From the NCBI GenBank assembly GCA_949126835.1, contig OX421494.1, positions 17,304,038-17,368,037 of the forward strand: DNA of 64,000 nt, in the 5' to 3' direction. This document shows, in pieces, positions 39,286 to 51,400 of the stretch. The stretch is from Anisus vortex (Eukaryota > Mollusca > Gastropoda > Planorbidae). The translations under genes and the position numbers were made by a program. The notes beneath the pieces were generated by a model, which saw only the letters and a list, made by a program, of their open reading frames with translations, made no database searches and had not been told where the DNA came from. Within the stretch, counting starts at the first letter, position 1, and each line of letters begins with the position of its first letter.

Positions 39286-39440
39286 CTGAATTAGAACACA
39301 TACCTCCACATAGCACAACAGGTCGAAATACAGAAAAACATCAACAAAACTTTCCTTAATTATGGAAATGGGTCAATTCGTAAAGTTTCGGTCAAAGGTC
39401 AAATGGCATGCGCAAAGAAATAAACTCCCTTGTTTACAAA
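39286..39440. promoter_or_regulatory. Divergent Fringe/STX8 promoter region
   Basis: Only 155 bp separate the Fringe ATG (minus, 39285) and the STX8 ATG (plus, 39441). It holds a perfect DR1-type nuclear-receptor motif GGTCAAAGGTCA (39390-39401) and an NRF1-like GGCATGCGCA (39405-39414). STX8 starts within a YY1-like AAAATGGCAG. No TATA box is evident. Both 5'UTRs must fit here unless undetected upstream 5'UTR exons exist. Confidence 0.65.
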
Positions 39441-42400
39441 ATGGCAGGTGATTCTTGGTACGTTTATACTTCATAGTATAGCATCAACATTAAATATGTT
39501 TAAATCTACATTTTAATGCAAGATTATGTACACATTTAAAGTCTTCGAACATTAATGACGTTATGTTTTGTTTCGGTTCGAGTTTTTTCTTTAAATTTAA
39601 AAACAAATTATTCAAAAATAATTGTTCATAGTTTGTAATTTGTAAGAAGAATGTTTTTAAATTTTTTCCTGTCATCTAAAGTCTAAATCTGTCATGTGAT
39701 GACTGGTGATGTGATTGTGATCCTACTTCTCTGCCCTGGCCACCGTAAGGGTGGTCAGCTTAATAATTCAGACTCAATAATAATAACTTAGACAAAGTTA
39801 TATTATCTATGGATGGGCTATGGGGGTATTATTTTCAGAAGGGCAAAGAGTAAAGTAGAAGTAGCCTGGCCTAATAGTAATAGTCTAGACTCTAGACTAG
39901 TAAAAGGCCTACGTTGACATAACTTATATTATTAATCATGAGTCAATCATGACTCTTTAACTTTTAACTATTTATAAATAATAATAATCATCTATAAATT
40001 AAAATAATTATATCATATAATAATTTATAATATAGCAATATAACTCAAAACTTAGTCATAAGTAAAATCATAACTTAGTCATGACAATGACTATGGCTAT
40101 GGAATAACAGCCTATTTACTATATTAGTATTAGGCCTACTATTTACATTTAGTTTTACAGTCTTAGGCTTAGGCCTAAGATATTCTCAGATAAACAATAA
40201 AACACAAGAACAAGGACAAAACCACTTTTCTTATCCCATATGCAAGAACAAATGCACATAAGTAATCTTTTTTCCAGAGTAGTATCCAGGCATAGAATGG
40301 GTTACCTGAGCAAACCAGTAACACCAGTAACCTAACATTACTTAAAAGCACTGAACAGCTCAATTTGCAAGACTAGACCCAAACCAGTAATCTTCTATAA
40401 TATAAAAGGAGCATCTGTATTATATAAAATATGAAAAATTAACAAGGAATCCCACATCCCATAGCTGTAACCCATGCTGCCAGGGCATGCTTATGATTAT
40501 GATGTTAATATATATAATTTTTTTTTGAAGAAATCATTTTAAAAATTCAAATAAGAAATAAAACTTAATGTAATATTTAAATTGTTCAGGTTTGAGAAAT
40601 TGTAGGCTTTATACAAGACGTTTTTACAAATATATTAAGACTTACAAATATATTTAAAGTAGTAATAATACATAAAGTATAAAATACTATCTTAGAAATA
40701 CAACCCAATATTAATTATATCAGAAAACAAAAAACCATACCAAAAACTATAAATTGACTTTCAGCTGAAACTATTTCAGCACACTATTAGCAAAAGGTTG
40801 CCGAGCCCTGCTATTAACCATTAGCAAATTCACTCAATATAAGAAACGTTTAAAAAGAGAGTGTTAACAAATATTAATAACTCATAAAGCATTAAATTCT
40901 ATCTAAAAAATTAAAGAAAGAAAAAAAAATGGCAGAAATGTATGGGGCTAAAAAATCTAGCAAGAGCTTCACTTGTATTAATAATAAGCAAGCCCTTTCT
41001 CTATTTGATAAAATCACACAAAAAAAGAGTCTTTTATACTAAACTTTATCACTTGTATTATTTTTGGAGAGTATGTAGGTCCTATGTTATATAAATGAAT
41101 GCTAATAGCAAGTAATACCAAGCCTATGAAAAATTGAATTTTCATTTGTAATTACGAATTTATTTTCTGCTATTATACACTTCTGTACCCATGGGTCTCA
41201 AAGCTGGCGAAGTGTGTAAACCTCCGATACAATCCCATTTAGATTACACCGGCGGGCGAATGTATGGGGGAAGCTTCCGCTGCAGGTCCGAGACCCATTG
41301 CACTGCTGAGAGGCCACGTGGTCGCGGTGGGGAGGAAGCGATGGACGCAGCAACCCCGTCTCAGAATCACCCGGTGCCTGGATGTCTGTACATATAGTAT
41401 AGGATTTGTTCTACCGGCTGACATTGCAGGCATACGGGCAAGCCACCATGTTAATGATCCTGCGGAAACCTTACTGTTATTTGGCGCGCCACACCTTTGG
41501 CGTGTCATGGGGTGGCTGGAGTCCGGACAGAGCTTGGGAGTGCCCCCCCCCCCCCCCCCCCTGCGCTCCACCCTAACGTTACGACCTGGACTAAAGAGCC
41601 CTTTGGGCTAATCCCTTTTTTTTTAGACCTTATAACTAACTCTGCTATTATGATTGGATACTAGATGTTTATTTCCTTTAGTTCTTAGTAAAAACTCTAT
41701 TTTAATTAACTCATACCCTTACACTTTTGTGTCCTCTCTCTCTAATTATTTCCCCTGTCATAATTGACAAGCATAAAAACTAGCTATAAAACATGACTGA
41801 ACAGAAAACAAACACAAAGTAAAAATATGATATATTGTAGTACAGTGACCTTAGCCAGGATTACAGGGAAGAAGATGCAATTATGCAAGGTCTGGGGGAG
41901 GCAGTGTTCTTTTAATAAGCTCATAAGCTATTCATCTTAAATCTCTGTTTTAGGCTCACTGACTATGATGGCTGTTTACTTTTGGGCCAGGATCTTATGG
42001 AGCAGATCAATGAAAGGAGTAAACATACTAGAACAAGTTCTGCATACACAAAGGTACACTGGACAGTTTCTTCTCAATTAGTTCAATTCATTTTCTTTAA
42101 AAAAAGCCAAAATGAAATAGTAAATAAATAGCTCAAATACAAATTTATTAAATACCTTTTCAATTTGTTTTCTAATTTAAATAATTTCTCTATTAATTTA
42201 AAGCCCCATTTAAGCCTGAACATATTTCAGTAATATTATTTGTAAAATTCTTATTTTACAAAGGTTTTAGTAGATACAATTTAAAATTTGAAGTGGCTGA
42301 AATTGTTTACAGTAACACAATTTTGAAAAAGTGTCTATATTGCTAGTGTGCAGGCCATAAATTATAATATTACCAATTTAATTTGTTTTCATATTTTTCT

Positions 42401-45400
42401 TTCATTAAAAAATTAAGCTCAAAGAATATGAAAGCTACAGAGTTTGAGGGCATCTTTTTTACAATCACTTTTATTTATTGATACTTTTCAATCTCAGATC
42501 TCAGCACAGATACGTTCAAAGACTAGACAATTCTCAGCAGAACTCAACAAGCTTAAACAGAATCTGATGAGGGCATCGGCAGCATATCACATGTATCTTT
42601 GACTTATAATTTTCAGCTAGCTCTCTATGAAGGATTTGATCTATGAATAGGGATTCTCAAGTCCATATCACCATCAAATATTTATGCACGAAAAAAATTA
42701 ATTTGTTGTAATTTTTTCCATGACACATATATAGTCTAGTTACGTTTAGTTAGTTATTTAGTCAGAACTTATATTCTATATGACATTGTCAATGCCTGCA
42801 CTAAGTTTTAATGTAAAGCTTTTATATCCTGACAAAAAAAAAATTCCTTAACTACTAAAAAAAAAAGAACTCAAAGAGAAGTAGAAAGAAGGCAAGGGAT
42901 GCTGGATGCTTTGATTTCTAAAGAGAAGCAAATAGAAGAAGCAACAAGGAATGAAGGAAAACCAAGGTAGGCCTAACTCTCATTTCCAGACTATCTTTAA
43001 CACAGAGGTACCTGACCTTAGATGGGGTAAAGTAAAGGCGGCTGGGCATTGTGCTGGCCACACATCCCCTAGTATGCCGTGACCACTGAAACTGGTGAAC
43101 GCTGCTTCACCAGCCCTATGATCAGTTTGGTCTGAAGGGTACTTTACTTTTAACACCGAAGTTTAGCCGTTTTTTTCTTTTTGCGCTCATATCTATCACA
43201 TACATGGAAAGAAAAAAAAAGAGTTTGATGTATATATTTTCTATTGTTAATTTAAAGTAAAGTAAAGTATCCCGTCTGACCTAATTGATCCAAAAGGCAG
43301 GAGAAGCAGCATTCACCAGTTTCTGTGGCTACGACATACTAGGGGATTGTGTGGCCAGCACTATGCACGGCCGCCTTTACTGTACCCCTGCTAAGGTCAG
43401 GTGCCCATCAGAGCTGGTTAGACTAAAAATCCTAGCCTGCACCAGGATTTGAACCTGGGACCTTCGGTATGCCAGCCATTGTCTGCCCCCATTGTTAGTT
43501 TACTACTTTATTACATTAAGGACATTCGGATAGGTAGAGAAGTAACTGTTATCATTTATGGTTCTAATTAAACACCATTAACCTTGAACTGGTGTTACAG
43601 CAGGAACTGTCCTAAGCTAATAACTAATAACGGTTTTTTAATTTATATGAATTTTTTTTTGCATTGTAGGCTATAATATATCAAGACACTAAAGACAACA
43701 CAAAATACAGACAAAATACAAAATATGCCGTAGATGAATTACAAATGTTGGGGATCTGATTTGAATATGTCTTTTGATCCAGTAAAGTGCCAAATATTAA
43801 GCATATCAAAGAGAAGAAAAAATAGATCTATAGTACCATTAACAACAATTTTTCATGGAAAATTTATTTATTATATTTGAACTACACATGCAAAGTACAT
43901 TGGCGGTATTAATATGTTTAGAAATGTTCCATCCATCCCTATGGCGCTATACAGCCCATGTAGGGCTTTGGCCTGCTCCACCACCTCCTTCCATTCGGGC
44001 CTATCCTTGGCTTTGCCCCATCATGCCCGCACACCAAGTCTTTGCAGTATTCATGGAATCTAAATGTTAATGAAGTAAATATTTACACCTAACAAGTGTA
44101 ACATACTCAGTTAAATTAAATCACAAACTTTAGAAAAAGGACACTTATAAACATATATTGTATAAACAAACTCAGGTAATTATATTTATGCTGAAGTTGA
44201 CCGACGTCCGGGGAGATAATCAAAGAAATCGAAAAGGTTGTTTTAAATTATCGGTTACTTCCCTTGGTATTTTGTCTTCTTCTTTGTATTTCTTTCGTTT
44301 TACTTTTACTGCTTGTTTCTGGGTATGAAAATTAGTTGTACAGTCTTTCACAGGGATACTCTTAATGAAACTTGACCATAATAATAAACCTGAACTTATC
44401 TTATATATTACAGTCGCTCCTTCTATAAAGAAGATACTTTACGTTATAAAAAAAAGTTTGTTTGAAGTATCTACAGCGCGGGGGAAACCGCGAAAATTCG
44501 GCCCAAATGTCCGAAAGGTTAGGCCTACTCAGGGTTCTCACACAGTCTGGAAAGTCTGGAGTTCCAAAAAAAACAAATCAAGGCCTTGAAAACCTGGAAT
44601 ATTGGCATTTTAGCCTTGAAAAATAGCCTGTCAGCCTGGAAAATTATCTAAATCTATATTTATATCTAAATTTATTATAAAAAACAAGGTCAGACAAAAA
44701 ACGCCAATCCTATTTGTATACGCCATAAACGCCCACTGACCGAGCCTTAGATTAATACCTCATTCCCGCCATATTTAGGTCACTTAGGGGGAGGAGGCGT
44801 GTGACCATTTTCCAAAATACGTGTTCCAGCAGCCTGGAATTTAACTCTTATAGCCTTGAATTAGTCTGGAAACAGCCTTGATTTTTTTTTCAGAAAAAAT
44901 GTGAGAACCCTGCCTACTGCACCGCATGTACATTCATCTTTGGCATTGCAGATCTAGCCAAAAAAAAAAAGGACTCTATATGAAACGTTAATGATTCATC
45001 TACGTTTGTGATAGTCACTATTCTATACTGACTAAAGGGTAAGGGGGGGGGGGTGAAAGTTTCCCCACGTGCTAGCTAGGCAGCCAAATTGTCTTTCTTA
45101 GCCAGGGGAGGTAAGACCCTCGCTCAGTCTCAAGAGTTGAAAGGCCTACTACTCCCATTCCCAGAGAAGATGTGATATTCTAAAACTGCACAATTTTAAC
45201 TGCGATTTTTTTTTAAACTTATCAACATTTAATTACCCTAATATAAATAACGGTCAAGAACATTTTGAAAACTCTGGCAGCGTTTTAGTGGTTCTTGTGC
45301 ATAGTAAACGCAAATTTTAAAATACATATAAACCTCTGCCTCAATCCTTGATTTATTTCAATATTTCTTATTTTAAAAAGCCTATGTAGCTTTTACAATT

Positions 45401-48400
45401 GAATAGATATTTACATCTACAAACACACACTCACACAAAAAAAGAATCGTGTGGTTTATCAGCAGACGGCAGGCACATTATTGGACTCTATCAGGGTCTG
45501 GCTAGCTACAGTGCCATTAGAAGGAGTATTAGCTTGTTCACTCGCCTGTTGTGCAATGTTTGTCAGCTTCCTTCTCTTGTTTCACCTGGTGACCTACATA
45601 TTCTGTTGAAGTGTAACATCTATGTGACGTGAAGTGTGACGTCTGTGTGACGTACCGGGCGATGAAGCCGAGGCTTCTGTTTGGAAAGGGGGGCGATCTA
45701 TATGACGCGTTCAATACAATGCACTAATGCATTGCGTAGCATGGCGGTGGCTCGGGTATGTAATCCCGTATTCACCTTGGCCCATTGTGAAAAGATCTCT
45801 TATCTTCTTCAATGTTGATTATTTTGTTTTTGTTGTTTTTCACTCTGAAAAAAAAACCTCACCAAAAGTTTAAAAAAAAACTACAAATGTCTCTATATTA
45901 GCTGGTGTGTGTGTTTTTTTCTTGTTCCCTCCCTTTTAGATTTGGAAAGGTGTTGAGGGTAAAAAAAAATAAATAGAGAAAAAGAGGTGTTCTGTTTGAA
46001 ACTGGCAGCCACCTTAGCAGACGAGTGATCAAAGGGTACTTCCGCTAGGTCGTATTTATCTTGAACTTAGCATTGGCCTGTCCGCATCCAGCCACCGCGT
46101 CCTTTACCCCTATGGTCGTCCCCCCCCCCCCCCTCTCCGTTTCAGCGTTTCATATCACTCAAGCTCTAGGCTTCTCGCCCCGCCATGTTGGAATCTCACA
46201 CCTCGAAATCCCAGATTGATTGCCGTGGTGGTAAGGGGAGGTAACTCGACACTCAGCCAGTTGCTTGAAACTGCTGCTAACTTGAGAGTAGCGTCCCCCC
46301 CCCCCCTTTTTTCTTTTATTTTTTCTCCCTTTCTCTAGACCCCCGTCTAATTTATTTTAAATCGTTACAAAGCTGCCCCTTTTAATATGATTTTTTAGTG
46401 TGTGGTGCTGTTTTGTTGGTCCGGCTTGAAGCCCACGTTCACCACAGTTAAAGGGAGCAGAAGTAGCCGTTGGATTAGCCACGACAGAAGTTGAAACTGT
46501 TGATGTCTAGAAAGAAAATACTTCAAGTTCAAAGTCTTGTATAAAAAACAAGAACAACACTTTTTTTCTTGTTTTTAAATGAATTTTTTTTATTCAAAAA
46601 CTAATAACGAACGCCAGATATTTAAAAACACAAGCCTTAATCCTTTGGTTTATTTTAATCCTTTAGTTTATTGTTTCCACGAACACACTGCGGGGGGGGG
46701 GGGGGGAAGAGAGATCGCCGGTGGTTTAAGTTATTTCTAACTGTCAAAACTCTCATTGAAATCCATTTAAATTGACTGCTCAAATCTGAAACTGTGTGTC
46801 AATTGTAACATATACAGTAGATTTGTGATACTTCTATTTTGTTCTTTCTTAGTTAGACTTTAAACCTATAGGAATTTGTTTGATGTTTTAGTTATCAAAT
46901 CCATTTTTCTCGCTTTCTCTCTTTCCCATTCACACACACAGCTCTAAATATATAAATATAATATATCTATTAAACAAAACTAGCTCACATTAGATTGAAA
47001 GCTTTATGGAAAATCAAGAATACTAGATGCAAGTATAAATGGTTGTGAGAAGGGGAAAAAGTTATATAGGCCGGTAATTAAACAAGTATGCTATCTGATA
47101 GATATAACTGCTGACTGCCTCGGTGCTAGTTATGACATTCAGTCACTTTGGATAATTATAATTATGACCTGAACATTTGACTAGTTTTGACATACACTTT
47201 TTATAGTTAAGAGCAACTCATTTGATAGTTTTGGCCTACTTACTTGATAGTTATGGCCTACTTACTTTATAGTTTTGACCTACTTACTTTATAGTTTTGA
47301 CCTACATAGGCCTACTTGATAGTTTTGACATAGGTTTTGACATACTCAGTTGATAGTTGTGACCTGCTCACCTGACAGTTGTGATCTACTTTCTTGAAAG
47401 ATTCGACATAATCACCTGATATATGTGACCTACTTTCTTGATAGATTTGACCCACTTACTTAATACTTATGAACTACTTCCTTTATAGTTTGCCGTTGAT
47501 TGATAGATATAGCAAGATTTAAAAAAAAAACATTCTCATGTTAGTGATATGAAATTATGAAAGTCCTCTGCAACTAACTGTGGTCTTGTTTCTTTTCCAG
47601 TGGCCTTTTTTTGACCGGTTCTACGAGTACCACAGAGACGTACAGCAGCGGGGACCCTTGGGGGATGAACGAGGAGCCCGAAGCCTTTAGCGGCATGAGT
47701 AACACTGACCTCCACCAGCAACAGCAGCACGTCATTAGAGGTAGGATTCTTTATAAGGAAGTTTCATTAGAGAGGGAGGTTTCATTGGATGTACTGACAA
47801 CATGATTGCTGGTGTTGTGTTTGTCAAGGTCACCTCCCTGGATATTGGGCTAATTGTCTATCCATTCCCAATTCATATAGATAGGCTAAACACTATCATT
47901 ATGACTTGGAGTCTGACCAGTATTCCCACTATCAGAGCTGCCCACAGACATAAAAATGTACTGTTTCCTTTAGAATGAATTTCTAGGGACTGTACAGTTA
48001 TATGTGGTGCAAAATATTTTTAAAAAAATGTCCTTCCTAAGTTGTACAGCCAGTATCTTTTGTCCCTACACAGCCTTTGGGGAAAAAAATTAGTGGGCAC
48101 TTTTGAATCTGACCAAGCTGTTTGACTATCATTATGACTTGCAATTGCAGTCATACCAAGTTGTTCCACCTGTCGGATGTTTAGAAGCTCACCAAAAGTT
48201 CGTTGTATCAACTTCAACATCTACCATAGTGTGTTTGTGTGTGCGTGTCTGCCTGAGAGAGGGAGAGAGACAAAGAGAGTCATTTTGTTCTGTGTCCTAT
48301 GGACAAATTGTCCGGCTGGGCTTGACCATTTTTCCCTTCCCATCGACAAGATAGCACAGGTTTTCCTTGAGTACATTCTACTCTCTGACAAGAAACTTCT

Positions 48401-51400
48401 CTCAACAAACGGAAGTCTAGTTGTTGTTGGAATTTTGTTTTGGTTTGTTTTTATGGAGAGTACAGTGAAACTAGAAATCACATTGATAACATCCAAATCC
48501 GAGTTTTGTGGTGTCCATATAGTAGTTTCAAAGAAGCTTGTACATGTTACGTGAGTTCTTTCTCTGACTGTTTGAGAATCTTTTAATTTCTTTCCATTTA
48601 ATACTTTTGAGGGGCTTTAATTTTTGCTGGACCTTTACATAGATTATTCTGTAATGTTTGTTTTGATGACTGATAGTCCAAAGCATCATAATATGTCTGG
48701 TCCAGTTTTATCAATCAGATCTCTTGTTGTTTATTTTAAATCGAAAGTCTACGTTTCAATTAGGTGACAACATTTGATTGTTTTGATTACCGTTTCATCA
48801 GACAGACCCCTCCCCTCCCGTTTCATTGACGCCTGGTAACAGTGGAGTCAGTTTTAGAGATTCGAGGAATTAATTTTTGATGGGGAAAAAGTCTTAGAAA
48901 TTTGTCGTGCTTTTAATTAAAGCCAGCACGCGAGAGAAACCCCGCTGTGGCGCGAAATCTGTCATCAGCTTACATCGTCTGGTGGTTAATCTAAAAAGTT
49001 TAACTTTGTCATGTTTTCTTGTGGCATAAAAAAAGTCTATTTACCCAGACTTCTATGCTTAATTAATATGGTCAAATAATTCTCAAAAATATCTTTTTTT
49101 TCTATAGGACGAAATTTGATTAAAATTTTAATGATAACATCTTTACAATTTGTGTTTAGTTTAATACATTTAGAAATGCGTATTTACTTGTTAAAACTTA
49201 TCATGGTGACAGTGTAATAATTCGTTAACACCCTCTTTTATTAAACGATAAAAGAATTAGCCACAATACCCACCCCTTCCCCCTGTCTCTAAACGCATGG
49301 AGGGGCGCTGGAAAGAGTGCTAATTTGTTCGTCTGGGGGAGACAGTGTGTAAACTCCGGGATGCTATTGGGATCCTTTTAAAGAAAAATATTCAGCAATA
49401 AAAAAATTCATTTACCAGCATACAGTGAAGTGAAGTGGAAGCCTCGCCCTCTAGGTACTCTGGCCCTCGACAATGGCCTCGTTTCATGAAGGATTTCAGC
49501 CGTCGAGTTATTGGCTCTCGGGGCTGTATTCTCCTCCACGAAAGACCACTCGCCACGCGCCGGACGACTCTAGGATATTGTTCTTGATGGCGGTTCTCCT
49601 CCTTTCATTGAATGTCTTTTTTCCCCAATCATTCTTCTTCTTCTTTCTCTCTTCGCTTTTTCTTTCTTCCTCTCCCAGTGCTTGTCTCCCCTTTTCTTGT
49701 ACCCTATGGCTAAAGTTAACAGAAGCACACGAAGAGCTTTGATGAAGATGTGGAGTTTTAATTAGCCGTGCATATTTCTTGGTGATACTGGCTGTAAAAG
49801 ATATAGTCTGATTGAACTCTCCCTCTATAGCAGGGGTCGGGAACCTATGGCTCGCGAGCCAGATGTGGCTCTACTGATGGCTGCATCTGGCTCGCAAACA
49901 AAAGTTCGATTATAAAAAAAAATCTTTAGACTCCTTTGATCTACATATTAATTGCATATCAATATTTCATTCTACAAATGAGTTTAAGTCTACTGTACTT
50001 CAGCATCAGAAGAATTCAGAGCCACAATTATTTTACTTTTAGTGTTAAAATTACACAAAATGCACACATTTAGATCTACTTGAATTTTTAGTTTTAAACA
50101 TAATGTATGGCTCTCACAGAATTACTTTTCAAAATATGTGGTATCCATGGCTCTCTCAGACAAAAAGGTTCCTGACCCCTGCTCTATAGTATAAAGATAT
50201 AGTTCCTTACATAGGGGTCACATTCTCCGTTCATGTCTTAATAAGTGAGTGAATGTGTCTTCGAAACTGAGTGTGTCTTTGCAGTGAATGTGTCTTTGTA
50301 AGTATGTCTTAAAAATTGAGTATGTGTGTATATCTTAGTAAGTATGTGTGTGAGTGTATTTCTGTGTGTGTGTATGACTATATACTTGCGTTTGTTTGTT
50401 TTCAGTTTGCTTTGTCTGGAGAGAGTCCAGTGTATGAAAAAAGTGTTTAAGGATCTTTTTTTTTTTTGGGGGGGGGGGGGGGGGGGTTCGTAGACTTCCT
50501 GTTTATTCCCATACTTCCTGTATTGATGCTGCATTATGCAAATATGCGCGCGCACACACACACACAGACGCGCGCAAAGGTTTGATTGTAGAAAGTTGCA
50601 GGTGTTTTTCTAACTATTAAACCTTCCCCCCCCTCCTCATTTGTGTTATTGGATGCACGTTCAAATTTTCAAACTTGCCGCCCCCCGTCCTGTGTGAGTG
50701 AACATGTCACTTTTCACACGTGGACAAATTATTCATTGAGAAGACTTCAAAGCAGGGGGGCAAACTTGTATAGCTGCGGGCCACATTGAGAGGTAATAGA
50801 ATTACGGGGAGCATTATGATGGTATAAGTGTGTGAGCCTGTGGGGTGAGGGGGGGGGGCTACGTTAAACATAATCAAATGACATCTTAAAAATTTATTTC
50901 AAAAATAATATCAAACACCACGTGGAATTACTATCAATTACTATTAATTTATTTACCAAATCTTTATAATTAAACTAAATAGCGACAAACAAAGGGTTAA
51001 TTATTTTATTGTTTTAATGAAGGAACGTGCCAGATATAATTGTACGCTGGGCCGTATGTGACCCGCGGGCATTGAGTTTGACACATTTGCTCTATTGTTC
51101 TCAAATTACCGTAAAGTATCGAAAAAAAGACTCACTTTTTTTGGTCCGACAAAGGGGTGCGACTTCTACACTGGTGAATAGAAAATAGTTTTTTTTTTCT
51201 TAGGTTCGGAAATATCAAATGAAATCGACGTAAGCAATAATATAAGATTAGATTCGTAAGTAATGAACAAAAATCTTGAAATGTTATAGAATTTTACAAT
51301 AAATCCAATCTTATCAATGTGTTTTGTTTTAATAACTAAATTCGACAAAAAAAAACTATCATTTCAGATACTTTTAGATCAGCGTTTCTCAAACGTTTCT

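Noticed and set aside
39286..39318. Longer N-terminus of Fringe upstream of MRLSPQ
   Set aside because: The frame upstream has no ATG, only a [11 protein letters not shown] before a hydrophobic anchor is a normal Fringe start.
41239..41611. ORFs of 110-115 residues on both strands
   Set aside because: They overlap in a GC-rich repeat-like island, have low-complexity Pro/Gly runs and no domain.
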